A stretch of 5,208 nucleotides of DNA. Origin: Bacteroidota bacterium. Lineage in GTDB: Bacteria; Bacteroidota; Ignavibacteria; Kapaibacteriales; UBA2268. Where the stretch lies: the NCBI GenBank assembly GCA_022708005.1, contig JAKIZN010000142.1, positions 1 to 5,208 of the forward strand. Direction: 5' to 3'. The position numbers and the translations under genes were made by a program. Of this stretch, positions 1 to 5,183 are shown piece by piece; the stretch's first letter is position 1; every line of letters begins with the position of its first letter. The notes under the pieces were generated by a model. It made no database searches, was not told the origin of the DNA, and saw only the letters and a program-made list of their open reading frames with translations.

Positions 1-1729
1 CAATAATTGCAACTTCCTTGTCTCGCAAGCATTCAACTACTGATAATACAATTTTTTTAGCTTCCTTGTCGAATTCCACCACTTTAAGCGGCAGCGAATC
101 TCCAATTTTGAAAAACTCGCTAATATTTTTAACTGGAGCGAACGATAATTGAGAAACAGGCACAAATCCGTCAACTCTATCTGGAAGTTCGACGATAACA
201 CCTTTTTCGATAATCCTTTCAATTTTCGCTTCAGTTTCCGAGCCGATTTTATATCTTTCTTCAAATTCGTTCCAAGGATTGTCGTTAATTTGCTTATGCC
301 CAAGAGCGATTCTTCGTTGCTCTGGATCGATAGAAAGCACGACTACATCAAGCTCATCGCCTTTTTTAACAAATTCTCCCGGATGGCGGATCTTCTTTGT
401 CCATGATAGGTCGCTGATATGAACAAGCCCATCGACACCTGGTTCGAGTTCAACAAATACGCCAAAGTTAGTAAGGTTGCGAACTACGCCCTTGTGCTTG
501 GAATCGACTGGATATTTTTTCATTAGGTCTTGCCAAGGATCTGGCTCAAGCTGTTTCATGCCAAGCGCAAGTTTTTTCTCTTCTTTATCGATGTTAAGCA
601 CGATAGCTTCGGTAATTTGTCCCATAGAAACAATTTGCGAAGGATGCTTGACGTGCTGTGTCCAAGACATTTCGCTGATGTGTATAAGCCCTTCAATGCC
701 TTTTTCTATTTCGATAAATGCACCGTAGTCAGTCAAGCTAACCACTTTGCCTGAAACTTTTGTATTCTTCTCGTATTTCTCGCCAATAGTATCCCAAGGA
801 TGTGGGGTTAGCTGTTTCATGCCGAGCGAGATACGCTTTTTATCTTGGTCAAAATCGAGTACAACAACTTTGCAAACTTGGTCAAGCTGAACGATTTCCG
901 AAGGATGAGTAACTCTGCCCCACGAAAGGTCTGTAATATGAACAAGTCCATCGACACCGCCTAAATCCACGAATACGCCAAAATCGGATATAGCTTTGAC
1001 AGCGCCTTCGAGCACTAAGCCTTTTTCGAGTTTGCTCATGATAGCTTGGCGCTGTTCCGAAAGCTGCTCTTCGAGCAAAACTTTGTGGCTTACAACTACG
1101 TTTTCGCTTGGGTGATTAACTTTGACAACTTTAATTTCAATATTTTTGCCGACCCAACCATCAAAATCGCGGACAGGGCGAACGTCAATTTGCGAGCCGG
1201 GCAAAAATGCTTCGATGCCGAGCAAATCAACGACCATACCGCCTTTGATGCGGCGAAGTATTTTAACTTTTGTGATTTCTTGTGTTTCGTAAAGTTTAAT
1301 GATGTCGTCCCAAATACGCATAAAGTCTGCTCTTCTGCGTGAAAGCAGCAACTTCCCGTGGTTGTCTTCCATTCTTTCGATAAACACGTCAATTTCGTCG
1401 CCTACTTGGTAGGATTCTGCGTTGATTAATTCTGCTCTCGGCACTACTCCAAAAGATTTAAATCCAACATCAACAAGCACTTCGTCCTTGCTGATTTTAA
1501 CGATTTTACCTTTAACGAGTTCATCTTCTTTGATGACCGACATTGTTTGACCGAACATAGCTTCGAATGAACTATCGTCCATCTCGAGCTTATCGAAGCC
1601 CGATTCCAAAAGCTGTGTAACTGAGTTCAACAAATTTTCTGCGCTTGGCTTGTGGGTTTTCGCAACTTCAGCCATCGGATTTTGTGCTTCAGGCTCGGTA
1701 GTTTGCGGTAGAGTCTCATTTTCAGACAT
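1..1729 (-). CDS. rpsA: 30S ribosomal protein S1, C-terminus cut by window edge
   Basis: S1 binds mRNA at the 30S ribosomal subunit and helps place it for initiation. The reading frame is open from ATG (1729-1727) to the left edge: 576 codons, no stop in the window. Translation gives a 60-residue acidic N-terminal extension and then six S1 (OB-fold) repeats at about residues 74-135, 153-220, 237-305, 322-393, 409-480 and 495-567. Repeats 3-5 carry the textbook signature, for example DFGVFVDLGGVDGLVHITDLSW, here split as DFGVFVDL and GLVHITDLSW, with parallel copies DYGAFIEI / GLIHISEMSW and NFGVFVEL / GLVHISDLSW, each closing on (S/A)LG(M/H)KQ. By family knowledge repeats 1-2 dock on the ribosome through S2, and 3-6 bind RNA. 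The start is set by GGAG at 1740-1737, 7 bases upstream. Only a short tail is likely missing. The gene is divergent from satP. Confidence 0.98.
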   Translation of the reverse strand, partial: MSENETLPQTTEPEAQNPMAEVAKTHKPSAENLLNSVTQLLESGFDKLEMDDSSFEAMFGQTMSVIKEDELVKGKIVKISKDEVLVDVGFKSFGVVPRAELINAESYQVGDEIDVFIERMEDNHGKLLLSRRRADFMRIWDDIIKLYETQEITKVKILRRIKGGMVVDLLGIEAFLPGSQIDVRPVRDFDGWVGKNIEIKVVKVNHPSENVVVSHKVLLEEQLSEQRQAIMSKLEKGLVLEGAVKAISDFGVFVDLGGVDGLVHITDLSWGRVTHPSEIVQLDQVCKVVVLDFDQDKKRISLGMKQLTPHPWDTIGEKYEKNTKVSGKVVSLTDYGAFIEIEKGIEGLIHISEMSWTQHVKHPSQIVSMGQITEAIVLNIDKEEKKLALGMKQLEPDPWQDLMKKYPVDSKHKGVVRNLTNFGVFVELEPGVDGLVHISDLSWTKKIRHPGEFVKKGDELDVVVLSIDPEQRRIALGHKQINDNPWNEFEERYKIGSETEAKIERIIEKGVIVELPDRVDGFVPVSQLSFAPVKNISEFFKIGDSLPLKVVEFDKEAKKIVLSVVECLRDKEVAII

Positions 1730-1766
1730 TAATGTACTCCAAAAAAAATAAAATTAGTTCTACATC

Positions 1767-1782
1767 GATACACTTCTGTATC
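1767..1782 (-). promoter_or_regulatory. Small hairpin in the rpsA mRNA leader
   Basis: On the minus strand the sequence reads GATACA-GAAG-TGTATC, a perfect 6-bp stem with a 4-base loop. It ends 37 bases upstream of the rpsA start codon. In Escherichia coli the rpsA leader is folded and S1 represses its own translation by binding it, so a hairpin here could serve the same purpose. The E. coli leader hairpins carry GGA in their loops; this loop is GAAG, so the parallel is only suggestive. A 6-bp stem of this kind can also occur by chance in AT-rich DNA. Confidence 0.3.
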
Positions 1783-1814
1783 ATTAATTAAAGTAATAAA
1801 ATTTTTTACATTAA

Positions 1815-1839
1815 TTTAGCTAGCTAAAATAGCTATTTT
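1815..1839. repeat. Two overlapping 14-bp perfect palindromes
   Basis: TTTAGCTAGCTAAA (1815-1828) and AAAATAGCTATTTT (1826-1839) are each perfect inverted repeats and overlap by three bases. They share the core TAGCTA, which occurs at 1817-1822 (as TAGCTA), 1821-1826 and 1830-1835. Paired TAGCTA copies (1821-1826 with 1830-1835) could also fold into a small hairpin followed rightward by eight T (1836-1843), but no rightward gene ends here, so a terminator role is unlikely. The position, about 90-110 bases upstream of rpsA and overlapping its best promoter candidate, makes an operator for a dimeric regulator a reasonable guess. Confidence 0.4.
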
Positions 1840-1855
1840 TTTTCTAAATACCAAA
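1824..1855 (-). promoter_or_regulatory. Candidate rpsA promoter (Bacteroidota type, weak)
   Basis: Read leftward, TTTG (1855-1852) is followed after 20 bases by TATTTTAG (1831-1824), which matches 7 of 8 positions of TAnnTTTG. The spacing fits the Bacteroidota housekeeping promoter. The implied start of transcription is near 1817, giving a leader of roughly 90 bases that would include the hairpin at 1767-1782. The surrounding DNA is so AT-rich that such matches arise easily, and the -7 element is imperfect, so this is only the best candidate seen. Confidence 0.25.
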
Positions 1856-1868
1856 AAAAATAATACGA

Positions 1869-1976
1869 TTAACAATCAAATATTTGCTTTTTGCCGTCTT
1901 TTATAGTGGCGATATCTCTTAAAACAAGCAACTGCACTGCAAAGCCGCAGAAATAAAGATCTATGAATTTAAGCAC
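1869..1976 (-). CDS. Doubtful 35-residue small ORF upstream of rpsA
   Basis: A minus-strand frame runs from GTG (1976-1974) to TAA (1871-1869), 35 residues. AAGGG lies 3 bases before the GTG, which is closer than usual. The N-terminal half is hydrophobic (DLYFCGFAVQLLVL) and the C-terminal half charged (RDIATIKDGKKQIFDC), so a tiny single-pass membrane peptide with a cytosolic tail is conceivable. The ORF coincides with the more G+C-rich patch of this intergenic region and is co-oriented with rpsA, ending 139 bases before its start. I recognise no family. Against it: short length, GTG start, tight spacing, and the ease of finding 36 open codons by chance. It could also be the eroded end of a lost gene. 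Confidence 0.18.
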   Translation of the reverse strand: MLKFIDLYFCGFAVQLLVLRDIATIKDGKKQIFDC

Positions 1977-2038
1977 TTGCCCTTAAAAAATATTTTCAAT
2001 AAACCAAATAATACTTTTGCTCTCCGAATTATATTTCC

Positions 2039-2071
2039 TTTGTCGGTTCATTACTTTTATAGCTATATTTG
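2039..2071 (+). promoter_or_regulatory. Candidate satP promoter, Bacteroidota type
   Basis: TTTG (2039-2042) is followed after 21 bases by TATATTTG (2064-2071), an exact match to the Bacteroidota -7 consensus TAnnTTTG with a spacing in the accepted range for the -33 element. Transcription would begin near 2077, leaving a leader of about 40 bases before the satP ATG at 2117. The position just upstream of a real gene and the exact match make this the best promoter in the window. It rests on motif matching alone. Confidence 0.5.
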
Positions 2072-2116
2072 TCGGCTATGTTTTTGCATTATTAATATTT
2101 AATTTTTATAGGACTT

Positions 2117-2707
2117 ATGAATACTACACAAACTATTGTTTTGAAAGACGTAACCGCCAACCCCGCGCCGTTGGGCTTGCTTGGCTTTGGGCTGACCACT
2201 ATTCTGCTAAATTTGACTAACGCTGGGCTTATCCCGCTGACAAGCGTTATTATGGGAATGGGGCTGTTTGTCGGCGGACTTGCCCAGTTATTTGCCGGTA
2301 TGTTTGAATGGAAAAAGAACAACACGTTTGGCACAGTTGCATTTACCGCTTATGGTGCATTTTGGATATGCTTGGTGGCTATATGGCTTTTGCCTAAAAC
2401 TGGATTAGTTGCTCCAGCAGATGAAATCAGTATGGGCTACTTTTTGTCCGTATGGGGAATTTTTTCTTTTGGTATGTTTATAGGCACTTTTAAATTAAAC
2501 AGGGCTTTGCAAATTGTGTTTGGTTCGCTTGTCCTGCTGTTTGCATTGCTTGCTATAGCCGACTTTAGCGGCAATCATTCAATTAAAATTCTTGCGGGCT
2601 ACGAAGGCATTTTCTGCGGGCTATCAGCGTTATACACAGCATTGGCTCAAATTTTAAATGAAATATACGGCAAAGAAATTTTGCCAATATGTCCAGTTAA
2701 AAAATAA
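2117..2707 (+). CDS. satP: Acetate/succinate transporter, AceTr (GPR1/FUN34/YaaH) family
   Basis: This inner-membrane protein is a homologue of E. coli SatP, a proton-coupled acetate and succinate carrier. It has 196 residues (E. coli SatP has 188). The family signature NPAPLG is at residues 15-20, continuing as LLGFGLTTILLNL. Other family landmarks are FAGMFEWKKNNTFGTVAFTAYGAFW, seen as FAGMFEWKKNNTFG (59-72) then TAYGAFW (77-83), and the C-terminal NEIYGKEILPI (181-191). Six membrane helices are visible at about 19-37, 42-62, 72-92, 104-124, 129-149 and 157-179. The ATG at 2117 places the signature at the usual distance from the N-terminus; the upstream AGGA is weak and only 3 bases away. 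The gene stands alone: rpsA is divergent, and 361 bases follow before the next gene. No acetate kinase or acetyl-CoA synthetase is adjacent. The exact substrate range is inferred from the family. Confidence 0.95.
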   Translation: MNTTQTIVLKDVTANPAPLGLLGFGLTTILLNLTNAGLIPLTSVIMGMGLFVGGLAQLFAGMFEWKKNNTFGTVAFTAYGAFWICLVAIWLLPKTGLVAPADEISMGYFLSVWGIFSFGMFIGTFKLNRALQIVFGSLVLLFALLAIADFSGNHSIKILAGYEGIFCGLSALYTALAQILNEIYGKEILPICPVKK

Positions 2708-2720
2708 GATTTCTAAAAAA

Positions 2721-2796
2721 AGGGCTATTTTATAAAAATCACATTAAAAGTGCAAGTAAACCTTGCAAATGTTATACTTTATTATAAATTAGCCCT
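2721..2796 (-). terminator. Long imperfect inverted repeat, terminator-like for leftward transcripts
   Basis: AGGGCTATTTTATAA (2721-2735) and TTATAAATTAGCCCT (2782-2796) are complementary at 14 of 15 positions. Inside, ACATT (2741-2745) pairs with AATGT (2768-2772) and TGCAAG (2751-2756) with CTTGCA (2762-2767), so the whole 76 bases can fold as one long hairpin with bulges. Read leftward the stem is followed by six T (2720-2715), as in an intrinsic terminator. Read rightward it is followed by ACGCATATTC with no T-run, so it is a poor terminator for satP, 14 bases downstream of whose stop it begins. No leftward gene is evident to its right. Alternatives are a processing or stability hairpin for the satP mRNA, or a miniature repeat element; no target duplication is visible at its ends. 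Confidence 0.45.
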
Positions 2797-2926
2797 ACGC
2801 ATATTCTGCTGCTTTTCTAATCATTTCTATTAAAATTCAAAAAAAATTTTGATAATATAATTTATTTCAATAATTTAATATTTTGCAATAAGTTTACTGG
2901 AGATTTCTTCGATTACAAATAAAACA

Positions 2927-3044
2927 ACTGCATATTGGTGTATGTTATGGGAATAAAGTTTATGGGAGGGCGCTTAGGCGAGTTGCGAGCAAAAACGCCT
3001 ATCGAATAATGAAAAAATGCAGACTAAACTAAATCCAATGCAGT
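2927..3044. ncRNA. Candidate structured RNA or 5' leader before the NTPase gene
   Basis: Three nested pairs of arms occur in order. The outer is ACTGCAT + TGG (2927-2933, 2936-2938) with CCAATGCAGT (3035-3044), 10 bp with a 2-base bulge. The middle is AGTTTA (2957-2962) with TAAACT (3025-3030). The inner is TAGGCG (2975-2980) with CGCCTA (2996-3001), extended by CG/CG (2971-2972, 3003-3004), around a 15-base loop. The block is richer in G+C than the DNA on its left and ends 13 bases before the AGGGG at 3058-3062, so as a rightward transcript it would be the leader of the NTPase mRNA. A leftward transcript is also possible, since the terminator-like element lies to its left. I match it to no known riboswitch or RNA family. 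Each stem alone is within reach of chance; the nesting is the main argument. Confidence 0.28.
3016..3043 (+). repeat. AATGCAG direct repeat, 21-base period
   Basis: AATGCAG occurs at 3016-3022 and again at 3037-3043, start-to-start 21 bases, which is two turns of the DNA helix. A third copy lies inverted upstream as CTGCAT at 2928-2933. The pair sits just ahead of the Shine-Dalgarno of the NTPase gene. Same-face spacing is what one expects for tandem binding of a regulator, but two 7-base copies are thin evidence, and the second copy also takes part in the outer stem of the possible leader structure. Confidence 0.3.
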
Positions 3045-3068
3045 ACCAGTAATATTTAGGGGCTTTTT

Positions 3069-5183
3069 ATGGTAAATAATTTACAAGCTATAAATAATTT
3101 TGCCAATTTTACTGAAAATTCTGAAAAAATCTTGTTTATAGAAGGCGCTTTCGGGGTTGGCAAATCTTATTTAATAGAAAATTTTAGAAATGAGCTTCTA
3201 AATGATGCTAAAGATGTAATTTTATACGACTATAATCACAATAAGCAAATTTACTATTTGCATGAATTTGTTTATAGCCTATCGATGTCTTGCACGACGT
3301 TGCCCGCTATTGATCCGCGCGAAACCTATTTGAATAGAAACATCTTTTTGGAAAGATTGAACGAGGCGATTGGAAGTAACTATAAACTTTATAGGCAAAT
3401 CAAAGAAATTAATAGGCTTCGCAACGTCCCTAATTTTCTTGCAACAGGTAGCAGTGCCGACGCCAAAGCTTTGCAGTTGCAGTTTGGCATTCAAAACGAA
3501 GATGCGTCGCTGCTTTTTCGCCCATTTGAGCTATCGGCAGAGTCGTTTATCATAGACATTCTTCAAGTTCATTGCCAAATATTGAGCGATGCGGCGTCGC
3601 TGCCACAAGAAAAAAAGAAACTGCTGTTTATATTGGATAATTGCGATGCGGCGGCGGGCAGTATCAACCATTGGCTGTTTCATCATCTTTTGCAAATATT
3701 TGAACATAAAGCTATATCGGACTTTTCCTTTTTTGATACGAGTGGCTTTCTCAAAGGCGTTACAGCGGCAGACTTCATTGAAATAAAAATTATTATTTCG
3801 GGCAGAGAGCCTTTGCAGCCAAGCGAGGATTATAAATTTACGGCTATCAAAATCGAGCCTTTCTCTAAAGATAGGATTATCAAGGCGTTTGCTGCTAGCA
3901 ATATTGATGTTAGAGCCAATATTGATTTAGTAGAAAAGGTAACGCAAGGGCTGCCCTATATTATTGGGCTTGTGGTCGAAGCGATAATTATGGGCAAAGG
4001 CGAAATACGCGATTTTCAGCAAGTTGAAAGGCTTGCGGCTGCTCGCTTGATGAATTATTTAAGCCCCGAAGAGCAAGACTATTTGCGAGCTGTTGCTTTT
4101 TTGCAAGATTTTGATGGCGAAACGCTTGAGTTTATGCCATTAGTCAAAAAGGACGCAACGGCAGCGATGAACTTCTTCGCATCTTGCACAAATCTTATCG
4201 ATAAAAAGCAAAGCGGAAAGCTCGCAGTAAAAGAAGAGCTAAAGCAGTATATCACAAGTAGCGTTCAATCGGAATCGCCTAAAGTTGCCCAATCGCTTGA
4301 AGCTATTGCTTATTTATATTCGGATTACGATAAAATTATGAAATCTTTCCCAAGCGAAGAAAGAGTTTTTATTCGTATGTTAGCTTATTTCAATAGCTTT
4401 GATAAAATTTTTGCAATCCAAAGTGTTTTTGGAGAAAATGCGGCTACCGTTAGAAAAATTGTTGATAAATATCCATCTATTTTCAAAGAAGATAATCAAA
4501 TATTTAAAGTCAGCCAAACCATTACTAAAGCGGTGCTTGAGCTTGAAGAAGCGTCGCAATCTGAACTATTTGAGGCTACACAGCAAAAAATCAGAGCGTC
4601 TTGGGCGAACTATCTTGCTAAATTAGACAAAGAATTGGAATCGGCAGATGCAAAGCTCGCCGACTTATTGCAAGATGCGGAGTTGCTCGAAAAGCAAGAT
4701 GTTTCGCTATTCCAAGAGCATAAAAAGCTCGAAGCTGAATTAGATATTACTCAAATTAAGCTGTCTGACGCCATAAATTTGCACCAAAAATATAAAATGG
4801 CTGCCAATATGCCGCTTTTGCTTATTCCGTTTGCGATTGCTATTGCGTCGATAATTGAAATATTTGCGAAGTTTACGAATATCAGCCAAACTGTCCTGCT
4901 TGCCTGCGCTGCTGCTGGTGCAGTTTTTGGGATAAGCAGATTATGGGTATATATCAAATTTTTGAGGGGCAAAGGCAGCGTAAAAGAAGCGGCAGCCAAT
5001 CGCAAAAATTATGAAATTGCAAAAGATAATTTAAGCTCAAATATCAAAAAAATTATTTCCGATAGAGAAGCATTATCCGCACAGTTGCAGACAGCCGCAC
5101 AGCTAAAAGATAAGCTAACCCGTGATGTGCAAAGCATTAAAAATAAAATTAAGGAGCCTTTTGTCCGTGAAGAAATCGGATAG
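3069..5183 (+). CDS. STAND-like P-loop NTPase with C-terminal coiled-coil/membrane hairpin
   Basis: A 704-residue protein that I cannot name. Visible parts: Walker A GAFGVGKS (26-33) almost at the N-terminus; Walker B LLFILD (185-190) followed by NCD; IIISGREP (241-248), like the sensor-1 arginine motif of STAND/NB-ARC proteins; QGLPYIIGL (293-301), matching the GxP (GLPLAL) motif; then a winged-helix-like region (about 330-396, LSPEEQDYLRAVAFL) and a helical region to about 510. Coiled coil covers about 513-575, two membrane helices about 581-601 and 605-629 with a very short loop, and a second coiled coil about 637-697. Lysines and arginine flank the hairpin, so both coiled coils and the NTPase should be cytosolic. 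STAND proteins are ATP-driven switches in signalling and antiviral defence; this role is inference. Start is fixed by AGGGG 6 bases upstream and an in-frame TAG at 3057. The downstream gene overlaps its end. Confidence 0.9.
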   Translation: MVNNLQAINNFANFTENSEKILFIEGAFGVGKSYLIENFRNELLNDAKDVILYDYNHNKQIYYLHEFVYSLSMSCTTLPAIDPRETYLNRNIFLERLNEAIGSNYKLYRQIKEINRLRNVPNFLATGSSADAKALQLQFGIQNEDASLLFRPFELSAESFIIDILQVHCQILSDAASLPQEKKKLLFILDNCDAAAGSINHWLFHHLLQIFEHKAISDFSFFDTSGFLKGVTAADFIEIKIIISGREPLQPSEDYKFTAIKIEPFSKDRIIKAFAASNIDVRANIDLVEKVTQGLPYIIGLVVEAIIMGKGEIRDFQQVERLAAARLMNYLSPEEQDYLRAVAFLQDFDGETLEFMPLVKKDATAAMNFFASCTNLIDKKQSGKLAVKEELKQYITSSVQSESPKVAQSLEAIAYLYSDYDKIMKSFPSEERVFIRMLAYFNSFDKIFAIQSVFGENAATVRKIVDKYPSIFKEDNQIFKVSQTITKAVLELEEASQSELFEATQQKIRASWANYLAKLDKELESADAKLADLLQDAELLEKQDVSLFQEHKKLEAELDITQIKLSDAINLHQKYKMAANMPLLLIPFAIAIASIIEIFAKFTNISQTVLLACAAAGAVFGISRLWVYIKFLRGKGSVKEAAANRKNYEIAKDNLSSNIKKIISDREALSAQLQTAAQLKDKLTRDVQSIKNKIKEPFVREEIG
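5151..5156 (+). promoter_or_regulatory. Strong Shine-Dalgarno inside the end of the NTPase gene
   Basis: AAGGAG lies within the last codons of the NTPase frame, 4 bases before TTG (5161) and 10 bases before GTG (5167) of the following open frame. It is the strongest ribosome binding site in the window and is the main reason for calling a new gene there. Confidence 0.7.

Larger units (their letters stand above)
1730..2116. other. AT-rich divergent intergenic region
   Basis: This region separates the divergent starts of rpsA (left) and satP (right) and should contain both promoters. From left to right it holds the rpsA Shine-Dalgarno (1737-1740), a leader hairpin (1767-1782), two overlapping palindromes (1815-1839), a weak rpsA promoter candidate (1824-1855), a short minus-strand ORF (1869-1976) and a satP promoter candidate (2039-2071). 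The stretch around 1885-1980 has visibly more G+C than its flanks. I see no tRNA, no transposon ends and no convincing plus-strand gene here. Confidence 0.8.
2708..3068. other. Structured intergenic region between satP and the NTPase gene
   Basis: No convincing gene lies here. The region has three parts: a long imperfect inverted repeat at 2721-2796; an extremely AT-rich stretch at about 2817-2884 with almost no G or C, which may be curved DNA or hold an undetectably degenerate promoter; and a less AT-rich, internally complementary block at 2927-3044 leading to the Shine-Dalgarno AGGGG at 3058-3062. No exact TTTG / TAnnTTTG promoter was found for the NTPase gene. The closest is TTTG (2848-2851) with a poor -7 element near 2871, too weak to annotate. 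Confidence 0.75.

Noticed and set aside
1046..1392. Frames of 98 residues on both strands inside rpsA, and several others between 37 and 754.
   Set aside because: All lie inside the S1 coding frame, whose six repeats account for the sequence.
1821..1843. TAGCTA-AAA-TAGCTA hairpin followed by eight T as a rightward terminator.
   Set aside because: No gene ends upstream of it on the plus strand, and the stem is short and AT-rich; better viewed as palindromic sites.
2017..2220. Plus-strand 67-residue frame overlapping the start of satP.
   Set aside because: It depends on a TTG start and its second half is satP DNA read in the wrong frame; satP is certain.
2797..2826. Minus-strand ATG (2824-2822) followed by a 9-codon frame reading MIRKAAEYA and a stop.
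   Set aside because: Looks protein-like but is far too short, and stops lie just upstream and downstream; treated as chance or as an unrecognisable remnant.
2947..3009. 20-codon plus-strand ORF (starting MGIKFMGGRLGELRAK) ahead of the NTPase gene, followed by a 7-codon ORF starting at 3009 with the overlap TAATG.
   Set aside because: Too short to support, no clear Shine-Dalgarno and no recognised family; the bases are explained as well by the nested stems at 2927-3044. A regulatory leader peptide cannot be excluded.
3069..5183. KAP-family NTPase as an identity for the 704-residue protein.
   Set aside because: KAP proteins carry membrane helices inserted between Walker A and B; here they follow the NTPase and winged-helix regions.
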